Positions 35,567 to 47,039 of a DNA stretch of 64,000 nucleotides are shown here, piece by piece. The notes below the pieces were generated by a model, which saw only the letters and a program-made list of their open reading frames with translations, had not been told where the DNA came from and searched no databases. Origin of the DNA: Phascolomyces articulosus (Eukaryota; Mucoromycota; Mucoromycetes; Mucorales; Lichtheimiaceae); assembly GCA_025677815.1 (NCBI GenBank), contig JAIXMP010000023.1:310001-374000 (forward strand), in the 5' to 3' direction. Positions within the stretch are counted from its first letter, which is position 1. Each line of letters begins with the position of its first letter. Made by a program: the position numbers and the translations under genes.

Positions 35567-38500
35567 TTTTTGTAATAAAGTAAAGAAAGTTGGAAAGAAG
35601 GAAAAATAGAAAATAAGCTGACATATGAAAATCGAGGCTAATTCAAATATCCAGCATCGGACTTTTGGTATCCTATTCGTGGGGAAGCTTGAGGATTAGA
35701 ATGACAAATGTAAGGCATTTTAGTTCATAATAGGAAATTGGGTCATGTTAAATGTGTTGTCAGCTCAAAAACTTATCCCGTGGGTTTAGGGTAATGCCTT
35801 AACGCAATTTTTATATTCTTGCTTCCTCTTTGGTCCATTAAACTATTTAAAGCCAACTTAGTAGTTGTACAGAAATAAATATTTTTTGATCAGTTTCTAC
35901 TTGATGGAGAAGTAGATGGTTGCAAAAACGACTCTATTGAAATTCTATTATTATCTCTTCTTGGAAACCAAAGAAAAAAAACGCCTATAAATGTAAAAAG
36001 AAGGGAAACAAGTGATTGAAAAATATAATATAAAAGTTATCAAAGGCATAATTATTTAAAATGCAGTTGAGAAAAATCAGACAGCCATGTTTTTTTTGGG
36101 TGGTGGCAGCTCATATTGTAACATTGTATTATTGAAAATGACCACAACAATATATCGTACTTTTTAATAACAGTTGATTGATATGTTGTTATATAACATA
36201 CAACAGAGTATGCTTCTTATTATATAATTGATTCATATTATTATGCCAAAAGAACAGTAAGCGATCTGTGGTTATTTGTGGTAATACGTATCATAAATGC
36301 GAAAAAGAAAGCACTTCTTCTTGAATCAAATATTGATGAGTGTTTGTTTCTGCCTTATAAATTGTATCAAGATGATATCAATTGCTAATAAGTTAACTAC
36401 GTATTATTCAATTTACACATTCACTGACATTCTTTAAAAATATAAAATGCAAACTCAGGCACGCATATAATGATTCGAGAGTAGTTAAAAGGAATGCTTT
36501 ATTTTATCAACAACAACGGGTCTATTTACACTAGTCCATATTGAATTATTTGTATCTGAAATAGGAGTACGTCTGTTCAAAGCACCAAATCAACTTCGTC
36601 TTTTAGCTCTATTTGGTTTCCTTGATCGTCTAGATAATAAAGTGGGACCTGACGTGCTGGGTAGAGCGCAAGTAAAGTTTTGGCGCAAATCTTTTCTATA
36701 TTGCTAGTAAATAATCTAATATATAATTCAAACTGTATAGGTGCAAAATGGAAAGATAGGTGTGAACATGGAAAAAGTGTGAGATATATACTTCTGCTTT
36801 TAAATCAGACATCCTAACATCTTGGTACTAAGAAATGGAATGACGTTTTTTTATAATAATAGTGCGTGACTTTTATAATAATATCATCTATGTGTGGAGT
36901 GTGGCAATTACGATGTTCAGTTTTGTTCGTCTGTATCGTATGATGAAAAAAAAATAATGAAGTTTTTTGATAAAATAGAATTTAGTAAAAATATTTTTTA
37001 TTGTTTAATATAGTAAACTTGATTATTTTTTATGCATACTAAAAGCTGATAGGGTCAGGGAGTTGACTGAAAGAGATGATTGAAGTAGCTTCTTGTAGCA
37101 TCATTCCTATTATTAACCCCCCCAAGCGACATTCTGGCATCACACGTTAACAAAAGCATAGCTATAAACTATTACTACAAGCGTTAAAATCTAAGTAATA
37201 CCTTGAAAGACATGTTTATTTTTTAACAATGACAATAGTGAGCATGGTCACGAGCATTGTTACTTTAAAATAAAAGCGCAATCTAAATCATCGTCAATTT
37301 TTAACAAAATCCGGTCGCCTTCACTGTCAATATAAAAAATAAGTATGGGAAATAAACCAAATCCATTATTGGAAAGAAGCTATTTTCAATCTTTTATTAT
37401 AAAAAATATCAGTTGGTGTTCTTTATTCTATACGTAGGAAATTATTTACACTTTAAACCGATTGTTAAAAAAAACCGAGTGTCTATTTGGTGATAGAAGG
37501 CTGTAACTTATTATCTTTTACAGGCCATCCAGTTTGATATTCACAGGTACTCGAAAACGATTCACATAGCTCAAAGTAGGATGCTTGAGCAATTTTATTT
37601 ATAATAACATCATCTGTGTAGAAGTGAGAATGTTCACTTTGTTGGATTATTTCGGTATGTTCGTTATACAACATTTGAGATCCGTGGGAAGGAAGAACAC
37701 AACAAAAATAAAAATGATAGGATTAATTTACATTTATATATATACTATCTGTTCAGAATCAAGCTTTAATCCTGTTATAATACATATACAAACTATGTGA
37801 TTCTGTCCAATGCTCATTGCTTTATAACAACAAGTAATTTTTTTATTCACTCCAATTATTGATACACACCTTTTTTTTAAAAAAAAAAGACAATATTGCA
37901 AATAGTATGTTTACACCAGTTAAAAGTATTCAAGCCCTAATGAAAGGGTACTGTATTACAGTAATAATCAATAGTACAGGTGCAACATTCTTAATCAGAT
38001 ATTAACACCAGTTTTCTACACTAGCTATATAATACGTAACCATTCACACACCGAAAGAAAAACTATTATACTTTTGGTATGACACTAAGAATAACCCCTT
38101 TCACCTATTTGACCAGTCATTAAATTACTTTTTTGTTATAATATTAGATGGTTCTTTTGTATCCTGATAAGCTACGCACCCATTTTTCAATGCCCAAAAA
38201 TAATTGGAGGCCCATTATTAGCAGAATCCACAAAATCCTGCAATAAAAGCGACAGAATTGCTTCATAAGCATGCTACTAAAGATATACGATAAGCAAATA
38301 AATGATGCTCTAAATCAAATTCTACTACTGATTGATTTCTATAATGGACGGTTGGTACAAAAGGAACTACTCTTTGTTTATTATAGACATTTACATAAAC
38401 GCAAAGGAAATGTGATAACTACTCCTTCCAGGATTATAAATTTTTGTGTTGTTTTATTCATCCACAAAAATAGAAAGCACTTTAAAAGAAGTAGCCTTTG

Positions 38501-39716
38501 TTTTCACTCCATAAGGGACGAAGTTTAATGCATAACTTAAATCAGCATCCGTCTCGAGTCAAATTCGATCTCCTTCGTCGTCTCGATAATAAAGCGAAAA
38601 ATGATTCGTACCCATCTCGAAGCGATCTCCAATCTTTCATTATTATAACAAAAGCAATGCAAAAATAGTAATAAACTTTTAAGTCAAACCGCATATAATC
38701 ACACCTGTGACGTAGCAATAGTAGAAAGTAAAGTGCTGCAAAACATGTACCATCCTTTTTAAGGTATATATACTGATATTTTGAAGAACGAAAAAACGAT
38801 ACTTCTTTCCAGTACACATGTGCATCAGCTTAATGGTAACAATATCTGGTCTTGCTATAGCCTCGTTTTTTCCATTTTTTCTAAATTGATATGAAAAAGT
38901 GACAAAAGGATACGTAGTATTGGTGGCTGAAAGAAGGAAATAAGAATACTTGGCAAAAAGCAAAAACATCCTTGATGTTATTTATACCTTTCGTGTTTTG
39001 GATAGATATTATAAATTGATATAATTGACGCTCTGTGACTTGGGTTAGAATCCTCTTCTATCTATGCTACTGATAAATTATAAAAGAGAACAATAAGCAT
39101 TATACCAAGAAAAAAGATTCACTTGTAGTAATCGGAATAGAAAAAAAGATATCATTCATCACCTGATGACTATCCACCCTCAATATGATCGCCGTTGTAT
39201 ATATTAATGCAGCAGTAGGTATAAATGTGCTTATAAGTAGCTGATGATATGGTCTATTATCATTGCAATATTCCTCAATATGAAGATTAGTATCTATTGT
39301 GAGAAACGATGATCGTCATGGGCATGTCCAAAGAAATGATATGTGTTTACTACTCCATTATTTCTATTGGATTTTACGCTTACTACTACGGTTGATTCCA
39401 TATAATTAATAACTTATTATATGCCACCATCAGAATGTATTCAGTTTTTCATATCATATCTCTGCCGTCCCATCTTTATTATTATAGTTTGTATATAGCG
39501 TAGGATATATCAGAAATCTTCCAAAGCATTAATCTGAAAACATCATTACGATATTAGACAGCTGAAATTACCTGATTCATGTTTTCAAAGTTTATGCACA
39601 GTTGCAACATAAAGTGACGCTCATATGTAACACATATTGTTTTTCTCTCCTTTTCTTTTGAAACCAAAAAATCACTTTTTTTCATCTAATTGTAATACGT
39701 GTTGAGATATTAAACT
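35567..39716. other. 4.1-kb gene-poor region
   Basis: No gene is supported. A plus-strand stretch near 36560-36690 reads NQLRLLALFGFLDRLDNKVG in one frame, and a related DNA segment recurs near 38565-38600, both containing GATAATAAAG after a GTCT motif; these may be remnants of one old repeat. A minus-strand frame at 37483-37674 looks coding but has no start region or domain. Confidence 0.35.
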
Positions 39717-40392
39717 ATGGCACATGCTCGGGTGGATGATGTTGATATCAAAACTATTCATTGCGGCACTGGTAAAATTATCCGATTCTTTGTAGCATAG
39801 AACATTACAATCTTTTATCTTCTTAAAAAGGTATTTTTGATCAATCTTTATGTTATAATCAGGATGATGATAATGAAAAACAGATGTTAAAAGTATTTTA
39901 TGATGACTATTGAGATGACTAATACGTAACTCGCTTTTTCATTTTTGATATATATATATATATAATAAAAAGATCGAGGAAAAGTATAAAATTCCTCCTG
40001 AAGCATTTACCATATCCTATCAAGATCATGAAGGAGAACGTTTTTCATTGGAAACTGACGATGACCTTACCTGTGCATTCAACCGACGAGAGAAGCCAGT
40101 AAGACAACATGGTAGCACGTCGAGTGATGTTCATCACAGATCAGTTTATTTTTTACGTGTTTTTGTTGAGCCACATATCTTACCTGGAGTCAAACAACAA
40201 CACCAGCTTGATTTGAATGTTAGTAATAATGTTACGGTGGCCACTCGAACAAGTAATGAAAAGTTACAACATCCACCCTCTTCTTACATTCAAGGAACAA
40301 CACAACATGATCAATTGTTAAACATGTACATTAATAGTATGGCTATGCAAGACAATAATGTAAAAAAAACTGATGATGTTGCGGGTGGGTAA
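39717..40392 (+). CDS. PB1-domain protein (partly tentative gene model)
   Basis: Proposed exons 39717-39771, 39831-39892 and 39973-40392 give 178 aa. The strong part is IEEKYKIPPEAFTISYQDHE followed by RFSLETDDDLTCAF, the second half of a PB1 domain including the acidic OPCA-type loop. The first exon, with DVDIKTIHCGTG, supplies the first strand. The middle exon was chosen because it alone keeps the frame open. The C-terminal half is polar and of no known family. PB1 domains pair with other PB1 domains in signalling scaffolds such as Bem1/Cdc24 and NADPH oxidase regulators. The stop at 40390 lies next to GTGGGT, so a further 3' exon is possible. Confidence 0.65.
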
Positions 40393-40848
40393 AGCCATAA
40401 ATCAAGTAGTAAGCTCAACTCTACAATAGTTGTCAACTAACTCTATAGCAGCACAAACACATATTCTCCTTATTTCATTTTTCTTTGCATACAGTTAAAA
40501 AAACGCTACCATATTATGATAATGTAGTAATGAATCAAGTAACAACAAAAATTTGTATAAAATTACAAAATTCAGTCTCTTCTTTCTTATAATATTTGTT
40601 TTAAAATTAGTTGCTCGTTAAACAATAAATGTCAATATGATAAATTAGCATGGATAAGATGGGATCACCAAATACACCCGATAAATGACGCTTAGGTATC
40701 GTGAGTAATTTGAGGTTGAATCAATCGCCATAGTTGCACAAAAAACATGGGAGTTTTGTTAAAGTACGAAACATTTTTTTCTCTCTCTTTCTTTTTGTTC
40801 TTAAGCAACATAATTTCTAATTTTTATATATAACTGACTTTCTACATA
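40393..40848. other. Intergenic region upstream of the SDR gene
   Basis: AT-rich sequence between two plus-strand genes, with a C/T-rich stretch near 40780-40800 just before the SDR start. No other feature was seen. Confidence 0.5.
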
Positions 40849-42130
40849 ATGGGACGACTTGAAGGAAAGACTGTGTTCATGTAAGTCGTTTTTTCCTCAA
40901 GGATTTTTTTTTTTGAAATCATTGTTTTATGAAATATATGCATTGTAAGGAAATCATAAAAAACTTATAAAAGACGCGTGATTCTTTTGGTAATGTTGCT
41001 ATTATTGGTATAAAATAGTACTGGTGCTAGTGCTGGTATTGGTGAAGCAAGTGCTCGTGAATTTGCAAAGGAAGGATCCAACTTGGTAATATATATAAAC
41101 ATATATGCGCGTGTATTATTCTTTTCTGGCACCCATATATTGTATATCACTCATAGAGATTATATAATATTTAGATCTTGACAGCCCGACGTTTGGATCG
41201 TCTTAAGGGATTGAAAGAAGAACTTGAAAAGAAATATCCATCCATCACGGTTACTGCTGTTGAATTAGACGTTCGTGAAAAGAAACAAATTGATGCTGTT
41301 ATCGCTAGTGTTCCACCTGTAGATATTTTGTTGAATAACGCTGGCATGGTATTGGGTGTAGAACATCTTCAAGATGTAGAGGAAGACGAATTTGATCAAA
41401 TGATTGCCACAAATATTAAAGGATTGGTATTCCTTACTAAAGCTGTACTTCCAAGTATGAAGGAGCGACAGACAGGTCATATTATTAATCTTGGATCCAT
41501 TGCTGGCAAACAAGCTTATCCCGGTGGAAGCATTTACTGCGGTAAGTCATAGCAGTGGTGATTACAAATCTTGAGAAGGAAAATGAAAATCTTGAAAGTA
41601 AAAAAATGAGCGAATGATAACATGCGTTGTTTCCTTTTTTTCTATAAAAATGAAGCAACCAAACATGCTGTTGAAGCCATTACTGGTTCTTTACGTCATG
41701 AATTAGTAGATACGCCTATTCGTGTCTCTGCTATCTGTCCTGGTTTAGTTAATACCGAGGTAAATTTTTTTAAAAAAATAGATAGATAGATCAGGAAATC
41801 ATCATGTCGTAATACTTAATGATGTATTCGATTATTCTTTAAATAGTTTTCCACTGTTCGTTTTCGTGGTGATAAGCAAAAGGCTGACAACGTTTACGCT
41901 GGTCTTCAACCTCTTGTCGCACAAGATATTGGTACAGTATAAAACTAAATCGGGAAAACCGTGTACGAGAAATTGTGGGAATAGTACTGATAATTTTGCT
42001 TCATTATTGTATCATACTAGCCGAGATTATTGTCTTTACAGCGGGAAGACCACCTCATGTTAACATTGCCGATATGTTGATCTTCCCAACAAACCAAGCA
42101 AGTGCAACCAATGTTGCTCGTAATAATTAA
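40849..42130 (+). CDS. Short-chain dehydrogenase/reductase (YdfG/YMR226C-like)
   Basis: Six exons (40849-40880, 41019-41085, 41175-41541, 41656-41759, 41847-41931, 42021-42130) give 254 aa, the classical SDR length. The cofactor motif TGASAGIG follows the first strand, with ARR after strand 2, which favours NADP. NNAG is present, and the catalytic residues are Ser141, Tyr154 and Lys158 (YCATK). The segment [20 protein letters not shown] and the C-terminal [20 protein letters not shown] are typical of the YdfG/YMR226C group of NADP-dependent 3-hydroxy acid (serine/threonine) dehydrogenases. It is probably cytosolic. Convergent with the S1P lyase gene. Confidence 0.92.
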
Positions 42131-42471
42131 ATTAATGTATCAAAGAACAAAAAAAAATCTATCCATTGTTTTTGTTATGTAATAATAAATCATATGGCTT
42201 TATGGGAAAAGTGAATTAATATTTTTTTTAAAAAAAAAATCATAATTATTGAGCGAGAATGTTTTTAATTGAGCTTCTAAAAAAAAGGGTAGGTGAGAGA
42301 AGACTTTGAGATGCAAATATTTGGGAAGAACCCATGCGTGAGTATAAAAGAAGAAGATTGAGTGATGGAGGAGGAGAGATGATGTTTAAGATTCGTGAGC
42401 AAGAGGTGTGTACAAGTGGATTGAGTATATATGTATTGTAAAATTTAAATAGACATTTTGATTTAAAAAAA
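42131..42471. other. Convergent intergenic region
   Basis: 3' flanks of the SDR (+) and S1P lyase (-) genes. It includes a T-run followed by an A-run near 42223-42239 and a purine-rich stretch to 42420; nothing coding was seen. Confidence 0.5.
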
Positions 42472-44900
42472 TTAAGCCTTGTATAACAAGTCTACAAAAC
42501 CCGCTGCAACATCTTCAACAACTGTTTTGTCGGGAATACTGGCTGCTGTGCCATAAATGGCAGCTGTTTTGTTTCTGGCCTTGGATGGATCAGCGACAAG
42601 TTCAGCAACAACTTCTTTCAGATCTTGCGCAAACTGTTGAGCACTTGGCACCCATAACAATGTGACAGAAATATGAAGTGCAGCAGGGTTTTGTAATGGA
42701 CTCAAATTCCATCCACGTTCTGAAAGCATATCACCAATATCATAAATGTTGAGAGGATCAGCGGCACCAAAAGCGATAACGGATGCAACAGGTTTACCAA
42801 CGACATGTAATTGAGGGATGGATCGTACCCTAAAAAAATCCCCATTATAATACCAAATAAATAATCAGAATTACCACTCTTTTTTTTTTGTTCGAATATT
42901 AAACTTGATCTGAACAAATAACTTACATATCTTCAATCACTTGGCGTGCTCCAACAATGCTCTTGCATGATTCAAGATAGCCATCCTGACCCATCTTAAT
43001 CAAAGCTGCCCAGCAGCCAGCAATCAAGGCACCTGGTCTATTTTTTTTAAAAAAAAAAAAAACAAAAAGGGAAAAATTAGCCTTTTTCACTCCCTATTCT
43101 ATAAAAGGGGGGTTACACATTACCTGGAACCTGCAATGCTTGGAGAAGCATAAATACCACCTGTCCAATCTGAACATAAGAAATATTGATACTTGCGAAT
43201 CTTTTTATTACGATACATCACAATCGAAGAACCCTTGGGTGCAAAACCGTACTATAATGAATAATAGATATTAATATAAATGAAATTTTTCCCAGCCATG
43301 TGGATTCAATTAATAAATTACCTTGTGTGTGTCACATGAAATAGAGGTGACACCTTCCACTCTGAAATCAAAAGGAACAGTAGGTAAACCAGCTTTTTCA
43401 AGGAAAGGCATAATGAAGCTTCCAAGACAGCAATCAACATGAAGACCAATGTTATGCTTTTTAGCAAGTTTGCCTAATGATACAATATCATCTGCTGTAC
43501 CATGAGGGAAGTTGATAGCTGAACCTGCAATCTATTATTTTAAGCATTAATGAATTTATAATTAGTCACACTTGCACACACGTTATATCCATAGTTATAC
43601 CCATACACACAATATATAATACTCCTTTTCTCTTTTATACTTTACCATAATTGTATTGGATGTAATTGCTCGAGCCATCTTTCTAAGATCCACTTGACAT
43701 GTTACTGGATCAACTGGGACAAGGATCAATTTTATATTAAAGTATCCTGATGCCTTCATAAAAGCTGCATGGATTGTCTCAGGCACAACTCTACACAAAA
43801 GAAAAAAAAGAATAACCCACATGCATATCAGCCAACTCTCCCTTTCCTTATCTATTTCTCTTTTCCCCTGGATTCAACGAAAACAACCCCAACAGCCACT
43901 ACTTCTCTCATGCACGCATAGTCACCATGAATATACTTACATTTCAGGGTATCGAATACCCTTTAAATCCTTATACATATCACGGTAAGCCTTGCATGCC
44001 ATAATAATACTTTCAGTACCACCGCTTGTCATCGTACCACAACCTTCAGGGGGAGCATTATACATATTCAACACCATTGCCACTGATTCTGCTTCCATGC
44101 GACGAACGCCAGGGAATACTTCAGGATGCAATGGATTGGAAATGGCGTACATGCGATATGCTTCTGCCAAAAGGTTGGTTAAATCTTCACCACCATGATA
44201 TACCGTTCCAGATACTTTGCCACCTTCCCAATCCAAGGCCCGCATTTCTTGGAAACTATAGAAATTTGAAAATAATTATTTAACCGTTGTACTGCGTCAA
44301 TTTCTTCATTTATATCCTTGTCTTTTTCAATCCCACTATTTCAATTGATGAAATATGTATCAATGAATCATTACCCTTTAAGATGATCAAGAACTTCATC
44401 TGCTGAGAGACCATGCTTTGGGAGTGTCACGTTCTGTACCACATTATCACCCTCGCGCGACAGGATGGAATGCTCCATATCTTTCAACGTCTTTGAAAGT
44501 TCAGCATCAATTTTAGCTTGTACGGATGGTAAACGACGTAATTGTTTGAAAAAGACCTTTTGTATGGGCAATAATAGTAGTAATTATAAGTTACATATAT
44601 TCAATTTTAATTATTACACACTTTTCCACAACCATTTACACCCTCAGATATATATATTATATCAATTATTCATTCTTTATTATATGTGTTTACCCTTTTC
44701 ACATAGGTTTGTAAATCCTGGATAGCACGAATAGGACCACCCACTAAGACTTTACGATAGAGAAATGACCAGTAATTTAACAAGACGAGAATGAAAATAA
44801 CATTTTTAACAATGTTGAGTCGTTTTCCGTCCAATAGAGTCTCTAAAGTACGATATACTTGGCTTACAGTGGCCATGGGTTTTGAAAGTTCATTAGCCAT
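42472..44900 (-). CDS. Sphingosine-1-phosphate lyase (Dpl1/SGPL1 type)
   Basis: Eight minus-strand exons (44900-44694, 44556-44375, 44255-43941, 43790-43646, 43531-43322, 43251-43124, 43037-42927, 42829-42472) encode 551 aa. A membrane segment lies near residues 31-48 ([16 protein letters not shown]). The PLP-dependent domain shows [36 protein letters not shown] and [12 protein letters not shown], with the PLP lysine at residue 353 in SCDTHKYGFAPKG. The enzyme cleaves phosphorylated long-chain bases to a fatty aldehyde and ethanolamine phosphate in the endoplasmic reticulum, the exit step of sphingolipid breakdown. It is divergent from the OCIA-like gene, with 220 bp between start codons. Confidence 0.95.
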
Positions 44901-45120
44901 TGGGAAGAGTTTTTATATATATTGTATAAATAAGTATAAAAAGTAGCGAGGCACAAATTTAAAGTGAAAGAAAAAGAGGAAAAAATGTCCTGTCTTTTTT
45001 TTTATTTGCTTTTTGCGGAGCAAAATTTGAAATGAAAAAAGCGCGCATTACTCGTAGGTTTGACCTCTTTTTATACTTTTTATCGTATTTTTTTTTAGAA
45101 TTATTTCCTTTTTTTGACAC
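44901..45120. promoter_or_regulatory. Probable bidirectional promoter (S1P lyase / OCIA-like)
   Basis: Only 220 bp separate the two divergent start codons, so both promoters must lie here unless upstream exons exist. TATATATATTG-like sequence lies about 20 bp before the lyase start. The middle holds a T-run and a GCGCGC core near 45041. Confidence 0.5.
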
Positions 45121-45753
45121 ATGTCAGCTAACGCAAGGGTTCAACAAGGAATTGCAAAAGAACATCCTGTAAGTTCTTTTTCTACCATACTTTGTAAATA
45201 GCATAAAACGATTATGTATTCATGATATCAATGGAAATTTCAATAGGAATGGATTTTACCTCGTTTATGCCAACAAAATGCACTTGAAACAGGAATTTAT
45301 GGCGCCAGTAAATATTATCTAAATTATTATCTTTGGTGTTTATTATTATTACTATTATTATTATTAACACATTTAGATAATATATTATAGTTATTACTGG
45401 TATTATAACATGTAAGAACCATTTAATTAAATAGAAGAAAACTCGTAGAACACATATAACTCATGACCATTCCTCACTCCATAGTTCCCATTTCGAGACG
45501 TTTCGGCATGGACAAGAATATAGCTGCATTAGCTGCCATGGGTAAATAATAAAGTTTTTTTTTATATCTATTCAAACACGCAAGTGAATTTTCCCTATTT
45601 CTAATATTTTATTTTTCAGTAACCTCTAGTGCTGGAGGATATTTCGTATCTCGATACACTTATGAACAATGCCGTAAAGTTTATGGGTCGTTTGATCCTT
45701 TTGCCAATGAAGACCATCCTCAACAAAAAAACAATATTGATAATAAAGATTGA
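45121..45753 (+). CDS. OCIA-domain-like small mitochondrial membrane protein
   Basis: Four exons (45121-45168, 45247-45307, 45485-45541, 45620-45753) give 99 aa. The core, ISRRFGMDKNIAALAAMVTS followed by SAGGYFVSRYTYEQCRKVYG, resembles the second half of the OCIA domain (a small helix, glycine-rich turn, then a SY..QC..K helix). In animals OCIAD1/2 act in the mitochondrial inner membrane in complex III and prohibitin-linked assembly. The match rests on pattern only, so the call is tentative. The C-terminus is acidic and Gln/Asn-rich. Confidence 0.5.
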
Positions 45754-46322
45754 AACTTTTTTACATATTCTTCTCCTATAATGATAGTACTGCTGATGTC
45801 CTGTGTTTTGTACGGGATTATGCGTGATCACCCTTTTTTTTTGTATTTGTCCAATCCATCCTTTCTTCGGAGCAACTCCCTATCCCCTAAAATCCGTCAT
45901 CTGGGTTCGGTGGGAGGGCCGTTGTGGCAAAGTGTAACATAAAGCGGCGCACGGCCCGATAAAATGGCCCATTACCCGTCAGCCAATGAAAATCGTGTCC
46001 TTTATTTTTGTTGTTATTTTATTGTTTAAACTTCCATGGATGATAGAAACCAAGAACACTTTTTGGGGACGGATTTATGATCTTCATTGTTTACTTTATT
46101 TATAATAAATGATTTCTTCATTTAATTATAATTAGTTTTGTAAAGAAATTTTAAGATATTAATAGAATGGACATAAGATCATCGTTTAAAACTGTATAAT
46201 TGGGAAGGAAGGGCTTTAAAGAAATAATGATTGATGGGTTTAAACCTGTAGTGAATTTGTAAAAAAGGTCATTATTATACATCAATCAGGTTTATAAGAT
46301 GACCATATCATAAATCATTGGG
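45754..46322. other. Convergent intergenic region containing a GC-rich structured island
   Basis: This lies between the 3' ends of the OCIA-like gene and the minus-strand ORF at 46323. The segment about 45890-46000 is much more GC-rich than its surroundings. It contains GGGCCGT and ACGGCCC separated by about 27 bases, able to pair as a hairpin, and a CCAAT box at about 45983. No open frame accounts for it. Confidence 0.45.
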
Positions 46323-47039
46323 TCATTCTGATGACAAGAACGGACAGTTGAGCGCTAAAAGCCGAAGAGCAACGCGCACCTCCGTTGGAATATCGCATAC
46401 TTTTTTTACCGATTGTGGTAATGGTGGCATTGTCGCTTCTATTTCTGCCGCCAGTTGCTGTTGTTTTTGTTGTGGTGTCACATCATCGTCGTCGACAGTA
46501 ATGATATTTTTTAATAGCACTGATAAATTTGGATACAAGGAGCAATTACCCAAGGATGATGAACTGAATAGTGACATATTTAAATCATTTGAAGCAAGAC
46601 CAAGAAGTGTTTCTTCTGCAAACCATGTCATGTTGATTACCGGGAAAAGGGGGACTAGAAAGTGTTTTACGGCATGTAACACACATTGCCTACAATTGTT
46701 GTTACATACATTATATTCTTCTTTTGAAAAAGCGGAGTGGATTTCATAACGCAAAGCATCGAATGGGTAGATTACATCAAATAACTTCTGTCTTTGAGTA
46801 TATCCTGGTTCCTTCTGTTTATTATGGGTGACGGATCGATGACGTACGCCTTGAGTACCTGCAAGTTCAATAACATAGTATTGTAGCTCATCTTGGGTAT
46901 AAAATAATTTCCAATGCTTCTTTTTCCATAACTGAGGTGCTGTTGTGGTGGCGAAGGCAGTGGTATTATGGGCCAAAGGGCTGCTGGAAAAATATTCGTT
47001 TGATGTGAATGCAATGTAAAATGTTGTACAGTCAGACAT
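46323..47039 (-). CDS. Uncharacterised intronless protein, 238 aa
   Basis: A single uninterrupted minus-strand frame from ATG at 47039 to the stop at 46323, in a window where most genes are split. Composition is protein-like: aromatic N-terminal half with WKKKHWKLFYTQDELQYYVI, a Cys-rich centre (CNNNCRQCVLHAVKHFLVPL), an acidic and Gln-rich stretch, and a C-terminal helix EVRVALRLLALNCPF. No domain was recognised. The first part, with two Trp and the phrase LFYTQDELQYYVIELAG, has some feel of a PH-like strand pattern, but this is not enough for a call. Confidence 0.5.
   Translation of the reverse strand: MSDCTTFYIAFTSNEYFSSSPLAHNTTAFATTTAPQLWKKKHWKLFYTQDELQYYVIELAGTQGVRHRSVTHNKQKEPGYTQRQKLFDVIYPFDALRYEIHSAFSKEEYNVCNNNCRQCVLHAVKHFLVPLFPVINMTWFAEETLLGLASNDLNMSLFSSSSLGNCSLYPNLSVLLKNIITVDDDDVTPQQKQQQLAAEIEATMPPLPQSVKKVCDIPTEVRVALRLLALNCPFLSSE

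Noticed and set aside
38542..38969. Two overlapping minus-strand frames
   Set aside because: Basic and hydrophobic low-information sequence without domain, start context or splice partners.
39040..39065. GGGTTAGAATCC, resembling a tRNA B-box
   Set aside because: The invariant TTC is not kept, no A-box lies at the right distance, and no cloverleaf can be drawn. No other tRNA candidate was seen in the window.
40378..40400. Possible donor GTGGGT at the end of the PB1 gene implying another exon
   Set aside because: A stop follows in frame at 40390 and no convincing downstream exon was found before the SDR gene, so the stop was kept as the end.
46318..46749. Plus-strand frame opposite the 238-aa ORF
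   Set aside because: The minus-strand frame is longer, starts with ATG and has better composition, so this is a shadow, though neither strand has a known domain.
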